From CALAGJ01 sp964293305 (GTDB lineage: Bacteria > Bacteroidota > Bacteroidia > Chitinophagales > Chitinophagaceae): DNA of 64,000 bases. Location: assembly GCA_964293305.1 (NCBI GenBank), contig CAXYYO010000010.1:26006-90005 (forward strand), given 5' to 3'. Below the pieces are notes generated by a model that worked only from the letters and a program-made list of their open reading frames with translations, did not search any database and was not told the DNA's origin. This document shows, one piece after another, positions 35,806 to 44,657 of the stretch. The first letter of the stretch is position 1; each line of letters starts with the position of its first letter. The translations under genes were made by a program, and so were the position numbers.

Positions 35806-37203
35806 ATGACAAATAAAACATTGTCCATATATATGTTAGATGATGATGCCATTTTCTGCAAGGTGTTGTCGCATTATATATCACTCAATCCTGATTATTC
35901 TGTAAAAACGTTTACAGAAGTTAGTCAGTTTACGGCAGCACTTAGCCAAAAGCCGGATATCGTAACCATCGACTATATGCTACCCGGCAGCAGTGGCGGC
36001 ATATTGATACAACAGGTAAAAGATTTAAGTCCCGAAACAAAAATAATTGTAATTAGTGGGCAGCAGGATATACAGGTAGCCATTGATTTATTTAAGAAAG
36101 GGGCGCATGATTATATTATAAAAGATAAAGATACTCAGCAGCGTCTTTGGATGAGTATTCAAAATATAAGGGAAACCATTAGTCTTAAAAAAGAGGTGGA
36201 GCACCTACAGCAAGAAGTTGAAAAGAAATATGATTTTCAAAAAGCGGTTATTGGTAATAGCTCAGTACTAAAACAGGTATTTGCTTTGATGGAAAAGGCC
36301 GTAACTACTTCTATTACAGTATCTATAACCGGAGAAACGGGTACAGGAAAAGAGTTAATTGCCAAATCCATACACTTCAATAGTGGCCGTAGGAAGCATT
36401 CATTTGTACCTGTAAATGTGGCTGCCATTCCCACGGAACTTTTGGAAAGTGAATTATTTGGATATGAGAAAGGTGCTTTTACCGGTGCCGTATCCCGCCG
36501 AATTGGAAAATTTGAAGAAGCACATAGGGGTACTTTGTTTTTAGATGAAATAGGGGAAATGGACCTATCCATACAAGCTAAACTATTAAGAGCCTTGCAG
36601 GAAAAGGAAATATGCCGATTGGGCAGTAATGATATTATAAAGACAGATGTACGCATCATTGTGGCCACACACCGCAACCTAGAAGAAGAAGTACAAAAAG
36701 GAAATTTTAGAGAAGATCTGTATTATAGAATTTTGGGATTGCCCTTGCAACTACCACCATTACGTATGAGAGGAAATGATATTCTGCTGATAGCAAAATA
36801 TTTCATTGATTTATTTAGTAAAGAAAATGAGCTCGGCAAAAAGACCCTCAGTGCAGATGTAAAAAATAAATTGCTCTGCTATGCTTTCCCGGGGAATATA
36901 AGGGAGCTGAAGTCTATTGTGGAATTGGGCTGTGTGCTGAGTGATGAAGAGGAAATTGGCATAGAACATATCAGGTTGAATACTTCCACCCGTTCCAATA
37001 TTTCCCTTGCATCAGACAATATTTCATTAGATGATTATATCAGTGATTTAATTCAGCATTATTTAGAAAAGCATAATTATGATGTAGTGCATGTGGCCAA
37101 GCTTTTAAAAGTTGGCAAGAGCACTATTTATAGAATGATAAAAAGTAACCGACTGCAATTACGTAAGAGAATCAATAAATATGAACAACCAGAAATTGTA
37201 TAG
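35806..37203 (+). CDS. NtrC-family sigma-54-dependent response regulator
   Basis: The start is set at the ATG at 35806 (MTNKTLSIYML), just before the receiver domain. Residues ~5-115 are a receiver with acidic pocket LDDD, phospho-acceptor Asp56 in IDYMLPG and the conserved Lys in YIIKDKD. Residues ~145-375 are an AAA+ domain with Walker A GETGTGKE, the sigma-54 contact loop GYEKGAFTGA, Walker B TLFLDEIGEM and an R-finger region. The C-terminal ~45 residues are a Fis-type HTH (HVAKLLKVGKSTIYRMIKSNRL). Intact GAFTGA argues it activates sigma-54 promoters. It overlaps the Hpt gene by 23 bp; no sensor kinase lies in the window. Confidence 0.93.
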   Translation: MTNKTLSIYMLDDDAIFCKVLSHYISLNPDYSVKTFTEVSQFTAALSQKPDIVTIDYMLPGSSGGILIQQVKDLSPETKIIVISGQQDIQVAIDLFKKGAHDYIIKDKDTQQRLWMSIQNIRETISLKKEVEHLQQEVEKKYDFQKAVIGNSSVLKQVFALMEKAVTTSITVSITGETGTGKELIAKSIHFNSGRRKHSFVPVNVAAIPTELLESELFGYEKGAFTGAVSRRIGKFEEAHRGTLFLDEIGEMDLSIQAKLLRALQEKEICRLGSNDIIKTDVRIIVATHRNLEEEVQKGNFREDLYYRILGLPLQLPPLRMRGNDILLIAKYFIDLFSKENELGKKTLSADVKNKLLCYAFPGNIRELKSIVELGCVLSDEEEIGIEHIRLNTSTRSNISLASDNISLDDYISDLIQHYLEKHNYDVVHVAKLLKVGKSTIYRMIKSNRLQLRKRINKYEQPEIV

Positions 37204-37537
37204 CCCCGAAGCTGTTTTATTGAATTGTTGTGATGATGAAAGTTTTGTACAAACAGTTGTAACACTTTTTTTACAACACATGCCACAATATTTTGAGGAG
37301 ATACAAGCTGGGGTAGTTAATGCAAATTGGTATGAGGTATATAGAAACGCACATACCATGAAAGCTACAATCGATTTATTCAATATACAACCATTAAAAA
37401 CATTGATACGAGAAATAGAGCGACAGGGTAAAACAGAAACACCCGAACCAGGCTTGGATATGCAGATAATCAATTTGCAAAAAATTTTGAATGCTTGCAT
37501 GGATGAATTGCGGAAGGATTATGGAATTGAAAATTGA
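37181..37537 (+). CDS. Histidine phosphotransfer (Hpt) domain protein
   Basis: The 118-residue all-helical protein has the Hpt phosphorylation site in VYRNAHTMKATIDLF, with histidine 58 followed by the usual H-x-x-K-A/G pattern. The surrounding sequence (FLQHMPQYFEEIQAG, LKTLIREIERQ, LQKILNACMDELRK) fits a four-helix bundle. It overlaps the 3' end of the sigma-54 regulator gene in another frame, so the two are translationally coupled. A His-Asp phosphorelay from a distant hybrid kinase through this Hpt to the receiver is the natural inference. Confidence 0.85.
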   Translation: MNNQKLYSPEAVLLNCCDDESFVQTVVTLFLQHMPQYFEEIQAGVVNANWYEVYRNAHTMKATIDLFNIQPLKTLIREIERQGKTETPEPGLDMQIINLQKILNACMDELRKDYGIEN

Positions 37538-37684
37538 AGTACTTTTATTTTCAATATCTGGAGATTTCAACAAATTTTTGTAATCAGAGAAATCCATGTT
37601 ATCTCTATAAGATTTGTTCAATATTATTGATGCTGAAAGGATAAATCATGACAGAAAAACCATATTTTGCAAGAAATATTTTCC

Positions 37685-39367
37685 ATGAGAAAAAATATAC
37701 TACTACTCCTTTTTTTCTTTATTTATCATTTAGTATCTGCACAAACTGCATGGGTTGATGCGGGTCCAAATCAAACCATATCCGCAGGTCAGACAGCCTC
37801 GCTGATTGGCACTTCTTTTAATGTGCCTCAAGTAAAATGGCTTACCAACGGCACAGGTACATTTACAGATCAATATGCATTGCAAACTGTTTATAACCCT
37901 AGTACATCAGATATTCTTGCTGGCGGTGTTACCTTAACTTTGAGAGACAGATTTAATGCTGCTATCAAAGATAAAATGAAGCTGAAAATTATTAGAGATT
38001 GCCCAATAGTTGACATTATACCAACAAGTGATATCATTTGCGGCTATGACGAGGGTGGAGAGTATAGCTTAACTGCAAATACAACCGGCTATGGTTTTAT
38101 GCTTGAATGGAGCACACCTGGTTCTGGATATTTTTATGATGAATACGAAGCATCCACTACTTACTGGTTTTCGGAAGGAGATGCTGGTTCGGGCAAAGTA
38201 TGGCTGTATGTTACGCTTACAGATACCATTGGTAATTGTCCACCAGTAAAAGATTCTTTTTATTTAAAACTTAATGACCCGGCACGAATTGAAACCATCA
38301 GTACAGATGAAGATTTTTATTGTGGTACAGAACCAATTCAGATTAGTTCTATTTTAAGTGGCACTGCAAATACTATATACTGGACCACCAGCGGGTCTGG
38401 AATATTTACACCAAATCCTTCAAAAAATCCTACCTATTCTCCAACATTGGCAGATGTTCAAATGGGTTATGTTGAATTCTATGCCGTATCGAATGATCCA
38501 GATGGACCCTGTCCTGCCGCTCAAGGAGAGTCAATAGCAATCGAATTCCCATTAGCTTATATAAATGTTGGAAACGATACAACAATTTGTTCTGATGTAG
38601 ATGGAGATACGCTCAAATTGAATTCTCATCCCAATGAATTTATTGATAGTGTGCGATGGAGCCACAACGGAACGGGTTTTTTCAACAGCCCAACTAAATT
38701 TTTTCCTTACTACGTCTATTCTGCTCAAGACGTTATTAATGGAACAGTGGAAATTTATTGTGTTGGATATTCTAAATGCGGGCCTTATAAGGATACAATC
38801 GTTCTAACATTAAATGAGCAGCCCTGGCTGGAGTTTCCCACACCAATTATATATGCCTGTAAGGATGAAACAACCGTACTTGCTTCTGTCATTATTCATG
38901 GAGATGCCACCGGAGGCACCTGGACAACTACAGGTTATGGTTTTTTTGGAAATCCAAATGCCACAACTACAAAGTATAAAGCCAGCCTTTGGGATACTTA
39001 TGAAGGCTGTATCCAGCTAATATTTACCACAGATCAAACGGTAAGGCCCTGTGCTTCTGTTTCAGGATACATGACCGTATGTTTTCAAGATTGTGAAATA
39101 GATGATGGCAAAAAGGAAATAAGTGCCAATCGAAATACAAACATTAAATTAAGTCCAAACCCAGCCATAGATTACCTAAACATACATACAGAGTTGTCAT
39201 TGTCGGGCTTCAATATTGAAGTTTCTGATGCAATGGGAGTTATATATCATTTGCCTGCGGCAATGAATAGTCGCCTCAATGTTTCAAGTTTGAAGCCTGG
39301 TCATTATTACCTAATACTAACTGACAAATCTGGCCAAATAAAAAGACTACATTTTATGAAACAATAA
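37685..39367 (+). CDS. Secreted protein with five ~90-residue repeats and type IX sorting domain
   Basis: The ATG at 37685 (MRKNILLLLF) is preferred over an in-frame TTG at 37667. A signal peptide ends VSAQ. Five repeats follow, each marked by W-S/T/L-x-x-G-x-G-x-F at tryptophans 52, 142, 233, 325 and 413, a strikingly regular period of about 90 residues, and ending in aromatic beta strands; cysteines recur in several repeats. They resemble immunoglobulin-like PKD-type repeats. The last ~75 residues (LSPNPAIDYLNI onward to RLHFMKQ) are a type A type IX sorting domain. Probably a cell-surface or matrix protein; no catalytic domain is seen. Confidence 0.85.
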   Translation: MRKNILLLLFFFIYHLVSAQTAWVDAGPNQTISAGQTASLIGTSFNVPQVKWLTNGTGTFTDQYALQTVYNPSTSDILAGGVTLTLRDRFNAAIKDKMKLKIIRDCPIVDIIPTSDIICGYDEGGEYSLTANTTGYGFMLEWSTPGSGYFYDEYEASTTYWFSEGDAGSGKVWLYVTLTDTIGNCPPVKDSFYLKLNDPARIETISTDEDFYCGTEPIQISSILSGTANTIYWTTSGSGIFTPNPSKNPTYSPTLADVQMGYVEFYAVSNDPDGPCPAAQGESIAIEFPLAYINVGNDTTICSDVDGDTLKLNSHPNEFIDSVRWSHNGTGFFNSPTKFFPYYVYSAQDVINGTVEIYCVGYSKCGPYKDTIVLTLNEQPWLEFPTPIIYACKDETTVLASVIIHGDATGGTWTTTGYGFFGNPNATTTKYKASLWDTYEGCIQLIFTTDQTVRPCASVSGYMTVCFQDCEIDDGKKEISANRNTNIKLSPNPAIDYLNIHTELSLSGFNIEVSDAMGVIYHLPAAMNSRLNVSSLKPGHYYLILTDKSGQIKRLHFMKQ

Positions 39368-39385
39368 AGCATAATTTGTATTTCA

Positions 39386-39417
39386 AAAGGCCTGTTTTCG
39401 AAAGATTGTAGGCCTTT
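39386..39417 (+). terminator. Hairpin after the repeat-protein gene, possible terminator
   Basis: AAAGGCCT (39386-39393) and AGGCCTTT (39410-39417) form a perfect 8-bp stem with a 16-base loop, 18 bp after the stop. The T tract is only three bases. Confidence 0.5.
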
Positions 39418-39480
39418 ATGTGCAAAAGATCAGCTATAAGTACTGTTAAAAAAGAAAACAATTACCTTCATTGTATGCGT

Positions 39481-39520
39481 TTCAATACTTTTGACGCCCT
39501 GCAAATGATGCAGTATTGAA
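39481..39520 (+). promoter_or_regulatory. surA-type gene promoter element within an inverted repeat
   Basis: TACTTTTG (39486-39493) matches TAnnTTTG exactly, 29 bp before the ATG. It overlaps the left arm of a 9-bp inverted repeat (39481-39489 with 39512-39520), and a short CTGCA/TGCAG stem lies inside. No -33 box is clear. Confidence 0.5.
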
Positions 39521-39522
39521 TT

Positions 39523-40899
39523 ATGAAAATGAAACCATTTATTCTTATAGCAATTTTATTAATTGCCTTTGGGCCAAATATCAAGGCACAAAAAGTAACT
39601 GCCGATAAGATAATAGCCAAAGTAGGAGATCGTATCATTCTAAAGTCTGATATTGACAATGCTATTTCGGATTATAAACGTCAAGGTGAGGATGTAGAAT
39701 TACCACCTGATGCATCCTGTTACTTCTTGCAAGGCCAATTGGTACAAAAAATTATGGTGCTTCAAGCTATAAAAGATTCACTACCATTTAGCGAGGATGA
39801 AATAGATGCTCAATTAGATAACCAGATTCGTGGTTTTATTAATATGTACGGTAGCCAAGAAATGCTGGAGCAAATTGCTGGTAAAACGGTATATGAAATA
39901 AAAGAAGATTTTAGAGAGCCATTCAAAGAGCGGAAACTAGCCGACCAAATGCGTAATAAAATTTTGGAAAATATTAAGATCACTCCTACAGAAGTAAGGG
40001 CATATTATTATTCCATACCCACGGATAGTTTACCCTATTATGAAAGTGAATTGGAAGTAGGAAAACTGGTGTTTTACCCAAAAGCAAATAAGGATATAGA
40101 AGATTATGTAATAGCCCAATTAAATGATTTGAAAAATCAGGTGGAAACCGGGAAGAAAAAATTTGCAGATCTTGCAAAAGTATATTCAGAAGACCCGGGT
40201 AGTAAGGACAATGGAGGTCAGTATTCACTAAATAGAAATGATAAAATCTGGGATCCTGCATTTCTTCAATCCGCATTCAGATTAAAGGAAGGACAAGTAT
40301 CTCCTGTATTCAAAAGCAAATTTGGATTTCATATTATCCAAATGGTAAGCCGCAGTGGGGACGATGCAGTGGTAAGACATATTTTGAAAATACCAACTGT
40401 AACACCCGTGGAAATTGCCGAAGGCAAAGCAACTTTAGATACTGCCCGTTCTAAAATAATAGCAGGTACACTCAGTTTTGGTCAGGCTGTAGATAAATAC
40501 AGTAATGATGAGAATAGTAAATTTACCGGTGGAATGATAATGGCACAGGATGGATCTACTTTACTCACCATAGATCAAATGGATAAAAACTCAGTTGTAA
40601 TGTTGAAAGATATGAAACCCGGTGATATATCCCAACCATTTAATTATACGGACGATAGAGGAAAAACTGCTGTAAGTATCCTATACTTGAAAACAAGAAC
40701 AGCCCCACATAGAGAAAATCTAAAAGATGATTATAGTAGGGTATCTAACCGTGCTTTGGATATTAAAAAAGATCAGGCATTGGAAAAATGGTTTCATGAG
40801 CATATTCCTACATTTTATATTGATCTCGATAAGGATTTTTTAACCTGCGAAGCAATAAAAGAATGGTGGGATGCTGCTGCAGGCAATGCTTCGAAATAG
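39523..40899 (+). CDS. surA: Periplasmic SurA-type peptidyl-prolyl isomerase
   Basis: The 458-residue protein resembles the SurA chaperone that helps outer-membrane protein assembly. It has a signal peptide ending NIKAQ, an N-terminal chaperone region (~25-170, including VGDRIILKSDIDNAI and IMVLQAIKDSLPFSEDEID), then two parvulin domains (about 175-285 and 285-395). The first carries FADLAKVYSEDPGSKDNGGQYSLNR and VFKSKFGFHIIQM; the second has a weaker but recognisable version (FGQAVDKYSNDENSKFTGGMI). A C-terminal helix returns to the chaperone core. Standing before the M16 peptidase gene, 51 bp apart. SurA versus PpiD assignment rests on the signal and two-parvulin layout. Confidence 0.85.
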   Translation: MKMKPFILIAILLIAFGPNIKAQKVTADKIIAKVGDRIILKSDIDNAISDYKRQGEDVELPPDASCYFLQGQLVQKIMVLQAIKDSLPFSEDEIDAQLDNQIRGFINMYGSQEMLEQIAGKTVYEIKEDFREPFKERKLADQMRNKILENIKITPTEVRAYYYSIPTDSLPYYESELEVGKLVFYPKANKDIEDYVIAQLNDLKNQVETGKKKFADLAKVYSEDPGSKDNGGQYSLNRNDKIWDPAFLQSAFRLKEGQVSPVFKSKFGFHIIQMVSRSGDDAVVRHILKIPTVTPVEIAEGKATLDTARSKIIAGTLSFGQAVDKYSNDENSKFTGGMIMAQDGSTLLTIDQMDKNSVVMLKDMKPGDISQPFNYTDDRGKTAVSILYLKTRTAPHRENLKDDYSRVSNRALDIKKDQALEKWFHEHIPTFYIDLDKDFLTCEAIKEWWDAAAGNASK

Positions 40900-40950
40900 T
40901 ATTCCATTTTTCCATTCATATACTCATCTCTAAATAATTGTATTTTTATC

Positions 40951-42189
40951 ATGATTCATTTCAATCGCTTTGTATTAGACAATGGTCTTCGGGTATTAGT
41001 TCATGAAGATTTTTCTACACCACTTGCAGTTGTAAATGTAATGTATGATGTGGGTGCAAGAGATGAAAACCCTAATCGCACCGGCTTTGCACATTTGTTT
41101 GAGCATTTAATGTTTGGCGGCAGTGTTAATATACCAGACTATGACGAACCGTTACAAAAAGCAGGTGGTGAAAACAATGCATATACTACCAACGATCTTA
41201 CAAATTATTATTGCCAACTTCCTGTACAAAATATCGAAACGGCATTCTGGTTAGAAAGTGATCGTATGCTTAGCCTAGCATTTGGCGAAAAAAGTTTGGA
41301 TGTGCAGCGCAAAGTTGTATGTGAGGAATTTAAAGAACATTATTTGAATAAGCCTTACGGCAATGCATGGCATCATTTAAGGAATTTAGCATATACAACC
41401 CATCCATATCAATGGCTTACTATTGGCAAAGAATTAAAGCATGTAGAAGATGCATCTTTGGATGATGTGAAACAATTTTTCTTTAAGCATTACAGGCCTA
41501 TAAACGCCATACTTGTAGTATCCGGTCCGGTAAAAACAGATGATATAAAAAGATTGGCAGATAAATGGTTTGGCCCCATAGCCATGGGTGAAAAATATAT
41601 TCGTAACTTAAATGCTGAACCTCTACAAACAGCTGCAAGAACACAACATATAGAATCAAATGTACCATTAGATGCTTTCTATCGGTGTTATCATATAGCA
41701 GGTAGGCTGGAGCGTGGATACTATTTGAGTGATTTACTTACAGACATTATGGGCAGTGGTGCCAGCAGTCGGTTGTTTCAGAAGTTAGTAAAAGAGAAAC
41801 AGATTTTTGCTGGTATTGATTGTTATCATTTTGGTAGTACAGACCCGGGTTTACTGGCCATAGAAGGCAAATTAGTAAAAGGAATTTCTTTAGATGAGGC
41901 AGATGCGGCTGTACAATTTGAAATTGATGCACTGCTGGCTAATGGCATCCAAGCACAAGAATTAGAAAAGATAAAAAACAAAACCGAAAGCGTTATTGCT
42001 TTTGAAGACGTGGCGTTAATGAGCCGAAGCAATAGTCTTGCCAATTATGAATTATTAGGTGATGCTGCTTTGATGAATGAAGAACTATCCAGATATCAAT
42101 CTATAACTGCTGATGAATTATTGGAATATGGTAAGCATATATTCAGAAAAGAAAATAGCAACACTTTATTTTACCATGCGGTAAATTAA
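40951..42189 (+). CDS. M16 family zinc metallopeptidase
   Basis: The 412-residue protein is a PqqL/insulinase-like M16 peptidase. The inverted zinc motif HxxEH is H48-L-F-E51-H52 in GFAHLFEHLMFGGS, with the distal glutamate in KVVCEEFKEHY. The C-terminal half is the inactive-type M16C domain (GSGASSRLFQKLVKEKQIF). There is no signal peptide, so it is probably cytoplasmic. One-chain members usually act as homodimers or pair with an inactive partner; no second M16 gene is adjacent. It follows the surA-type gene by 51 bp and may be co-transcribed. Confidence 0.92.
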   Translation: MIHFNRFVLDNGLRVLVHEDFSTPLAVVNVMYDVGARDENPNRTGFAHLFEHLMFGGSVNIPDYDEPLQKAGGENNAYTTNDLTNYYCQLPVQNIETAFWLESDRMLSLAFGEKSLDVQRKVVCEEFKEHYLNKPYGNAWHHLRNLAYTTHPYQWLTIGKELKHVEDASLDDVKQFFFKHYRPINAILVVSGPVKTDDIKRLADKWFGPIAMGEKYIRNLNAEPLQTAARTQHIESNVPLDAFYRCYHIAGRLERGYYLSDLLTDIMGSGASSRLFQKLVKEKQIFAGIDCYHFGSTDPGLLAIEGKLVKGISLDEADAAVQFEIDALLANGIQAQELEKIKNKTESVIAFEDVALMSRSNSLANYELLGDAALMNEELSRYQSITADELLEYGKHIFRKENSNTLFYHAVN

Positions 42190-42229
42190 ACCAATACAAT
42201 TTTCCGATTTATTTTTAGCAAAACGGTCT

Positions 42230-43288
42230 CTATTCCACTGCGTTTTCTACCCTAACAGGAATAGAATTGTTCTGTTTATGTACAGCTGGTTTTGCGGGAT
42301 GTGCATTTATTCTGTCTCTTACATTTTTACGAATATTCATGTAAAATAAATTCATATCCGCAATATGAAAATCTTCTGTAGGAATTCTATCGCTGTATGG
42401 TTCCGTTTTTATCCATAGTACTTTTTGGCGTGCTTCCGCACTGGCAATATTTGTAACGATCAGGTTAAAATCACCCAGGGTGGTGCCGATATTTTTTGAT
42501 CTTGGAGCCACTTCTTTACGACTATCCCATGTAAGTGGATTTGTAACAATAGAATTGAACTGTTCCAACTGAATATACAAAGGCACGGTCCCTTCTTCAT
42601 AACTGCGCCAGCTACAAATACATCCATTCTGGGTAGGTCTTGTGCACTCAGTTAGCGTAGTATATTGACTAGGATTTACATCCATTCCAATAACATAAGC
42701 AACTACAAGCTGACTTGCCAAAGGCTTACCATCAAAAAATTCTTTTACTAATCTTTGTGAATGTGTAGAACCTTGACTATGAGATGCAATAACAATTGGT
42801 CTGCCATTGTTATAATTAGCCAGGTAGTATTCAAATGCTGCTTTTACATCTGCATAAGCATTGTTTAATGCATTGCGACCTGCCACCACATTTAAGGTAA
42901 AGTAGGCCTCTAAATTTGCCTGCTGATATCTTGGAGCAAATAAGCGACCCGCTTCATTAAAAATACTGGCTTGAAAGAGGATAGTTCCTTCGTCAGTTTC
43001 TTTATTTAATGCAGCATTATCTACTGGTCCATTCCATCCAAAAGGTTTTGACAAATCAGTATATGTGGTAGGATGAATAAAAAATATATCAGCTTTTGTT
43101 GTATCTAAATTATATTGACTTCTCAGTGGGGCAGGCACACTATCAGCATAATCCCATTTCCAAGGATGTGCTGCCCAGTTGTCTATATTGTTATAATCTG
43201 TAAGCGTAAAAGATACAGGAACTTGTGCCATTATATTACCTGATGCAACTATGGCTACTGTAAAAAACAAAGAAATAATTTTTTTCAT
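42230..43288 (-). CDS. DUF3089 family secreted alpha/beta hydrolase-like protein
   Basis: The start is placed at 43288 (MKKIISLFFTVAIV), preceding a signal peptide ending IMAQ; an upstream in-frame ATG at 43333 would overlap the korB stop. The 352-residue protein matches the DUF3089 pattern: ADIFFIHPTTY, NEAGRLFAPRYQQA, and the nucleophile elbow IVIASHSQGSTHSQRL. The GxSxG-like H-S-Q-G-S motif and later His-containing strands suggest a serine hydrolase fold, substrate unknown. It lies about 30 bp after korB on the same strand and is probably in its operon. Confidence 0.82.
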   Translation of the reverse strand: MKKIISLFFTVAIVASGNIMAQVPVSFTLTDYNNIDNWAAHPWKWDYADSVPAPLRSQYNLDTTKADIFFIHPTTYTDLSKPFGWNGPVDNAALNKETDEGTILFQASIFNEAGRLFAPRYQQANLEAYFTLNVVAGRNALNNAYADVKAAFEYYLANYNNGRPIVIASHSQGSTHSQRLVKEFFDGKPLASQLVVAYVIGMDVNPSQYTTLTECTRPTQNGCICSWRSYEEGTVPLYIQLEQFNSIVTNPLTWDSRKEVAPRSKNIGTTLGDFNLIVTNIASAEARQKVLWIKTEPYSDRIPTEDFHIADMNLFYMNIRKNVRDRINAHPAKPAVHKQNNSIPVRVENAVE

Positions 43289-43317
43289 CATATTTATTTT
43301 ACACATTTGATAAGCTA

Positions 43318-44346
43318 CTATTCTATTTCCCAAACTTCTTTACCCCTTAAAAGTTTGTCTAAATCTCCATGACCTTTTGTGGCAATTGTTTCTTCAATTT
43401 GCATTGTCATTACATCTTCATAACAAGCACGCTCAGTTTCATAAAATACACCAAATGGTCTTGGGAAATGACCCTGTGTAGCAGGATCGTCAAACATACG
43501 TATCAGTAATTGTGACTTTAAGAAATCATTTTCATCATGGATCCATAAATCGTCTGCACTAAAACCATCCGCCAGATTAACCACTTCAGGCTTATGACCA
43601 TTGAGGCGAATTCCTTTTTGCTGTAATGACCCAAATAGTAAAGGTTTGTTTTGTTCTAAGAATACAACTTCTTCTGGTTTGCTTGACTTCTCCGTAAAAA
43701 TTTCAAATGCACCATCGTTAAAAATATTACAATTCTGGTATATTTCTAAGAATGATGCTCCCTTATGTTGATGACTTCTCAACAACATTGTTTGTAGATG
43801 CTTTGGATCTCTATCCATGCTTCTGGCAATGAATGTAGCATCTGCCCCAGCTGCTAAAGCTAAAGGGTTAAAAGGGTAATCAATACTTCCCAAAGGGGTG
43901 CTTTTTGTTATCTTATTTACTTCTGATGTGGGGCTATATTGACCTTTGGTTAATCCGTAAATCTGGTTATTGAATAATAAAATATTTACATCAAAATTTC
44001 TTCGTAACAAGTGTATAGTGTGATTACCTCCTATGCTGAGTGCATCGCCATCCCCTGTTACAATCCATACACTTAATTCTGGTCTTGAAGCTTTAAGGCC
44101 ACTGGCCACAGCAGTAGCACGACCATGAATGCTGTGCATACCATAAGTATTCACATAATAGGGAAAGCGGCTGCTACAGCCTATGCCACTTATGAATACA
44201 ATATTTTCACGGGCAATGCCCAACTGAGGTAAAATTTTTTGTACTTGTGCAAGTATGCTATAATCCCCACAACCCGGGCACCAACGTACTTCTTGGTCTG
44301 TTGAAAAATCTTTTGCCGTTAAGGCAGGCAGCACTGCAGCACTCAT
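43318..44346 (-). CDS. korB: 2-oxoacid:ferredoxin oxidoreductase beta subunit
   Basis: The subunit binds TPP in the heterodimeric 2-oxoglutarate/2-oxoacid:ferredoxin oxidoreductase. The 342-residue protein has WCPGCGDYSILAQVQ at the start with an iron-sulfur or TPP-associated CPGCG motif, ISGIGCSSRFPYYVNTYGMHSIHGRA, and the TPP motif GDGDALSIGGNHTIHLLRRN...LFNNQIYGLTKGQYSPTS. The alpha subunit gene, normally directly upstream, is absent: a terminator and a perfect promoter lie there instead. The partner must be encoded elsewhere. Downstream is the DUF3089 gene. Confidence 0.92.
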   Translation of the reverse strand: MSAAVLPALTAKDFSTDQEVRWCPGCGDYSILAQVQKILPQLGIARENIVFISGIGCSSRFPYYVNTYGMHSIHGRATAVASGLKASRPELSVWIVTGDGDALSIGGNHTIHLLRRNFDVNILLFNNQIYGLTKGQYSPTSEVNKITKSTPLGSIDYPFNPLALAAGADATFIARSMDRDPKHLQTMLLRSHQHKGASFLEIYQNCNIFNDGAFEIFTEKSSKPEEVVFLEQNKPLLFGSLQQKGIRLNGHKPEVVNLADGFSADDLWIHDENDFLKSQLLIRMFDDPATQGHFPRPFGVFYETERACYEDVMTMQIEETIATKGHGDLDKLLRGKEVWEIE

Positions 44347-44367
44347 CTTTTATTATTTTATTCTGTA

Positions 44368-44399
44368 CAAATTTACTTTAAAAAATAGATGCATGCAAA
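44368..44399 (-). promoter_or_regulatory. Promoter of korB
   Basis: On the minus strand TTTG (plus 44396-44399), 20 bp, and TAAATTTG (plus 44368-44375) match the Bacteroidota consensus in sequence and spacing, 21 bp upstream of the ATG. Confidence 0.75.
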
Positions 44400-44607
44400 T
44401 ATTGGTTATAGTATAAATATGCTACATAAAAAATGGATGTTTACTTTAAGGTATAAAACATCTAACATTTATTTCTTATAAACCTGAAATATTTGATAAT
44501 ACTATATCATGTGCATTGCCCAAAGGGCTAAATTTATTTGTGTACATATCTGATGGGTTCCATATTTGTTTTGAAATACTTTTTCATCAAACTTTTACCA
44601 CCAACCT
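44400..44607. other. Spacer between the korB promoter and the efflux terminator
   Basis: About 208 bp of AT-rich sequence with no gene, strong hairpin or conserved motif recognised. Confidence 0.5.
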
Positions 44608-44640
44608 TAAAACAAAACTGCCACCCCTTGGATGGCAGTT
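44608..44640 (-). terminator. Rho-independent terminator of the RND efflux operon
   Basis: On the minus strand AACTGCCA pairs with TGGCAGTT (plus 44616-44623 and 44633-44640), with further pairing inside the loop, followed by TTGTTTT. It begins 17 bp after the RND permease stop codon. Confidence 0.8.
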
Positions 44641-44657
44641 GATCTGTACAATTGAGC

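Noticed and set aside
36839..36905. Possible rearrangement between the AAA+ and HTH domains of the regulator
   Set aside because: The frame is continuous and the domain order is standard; no break is present.
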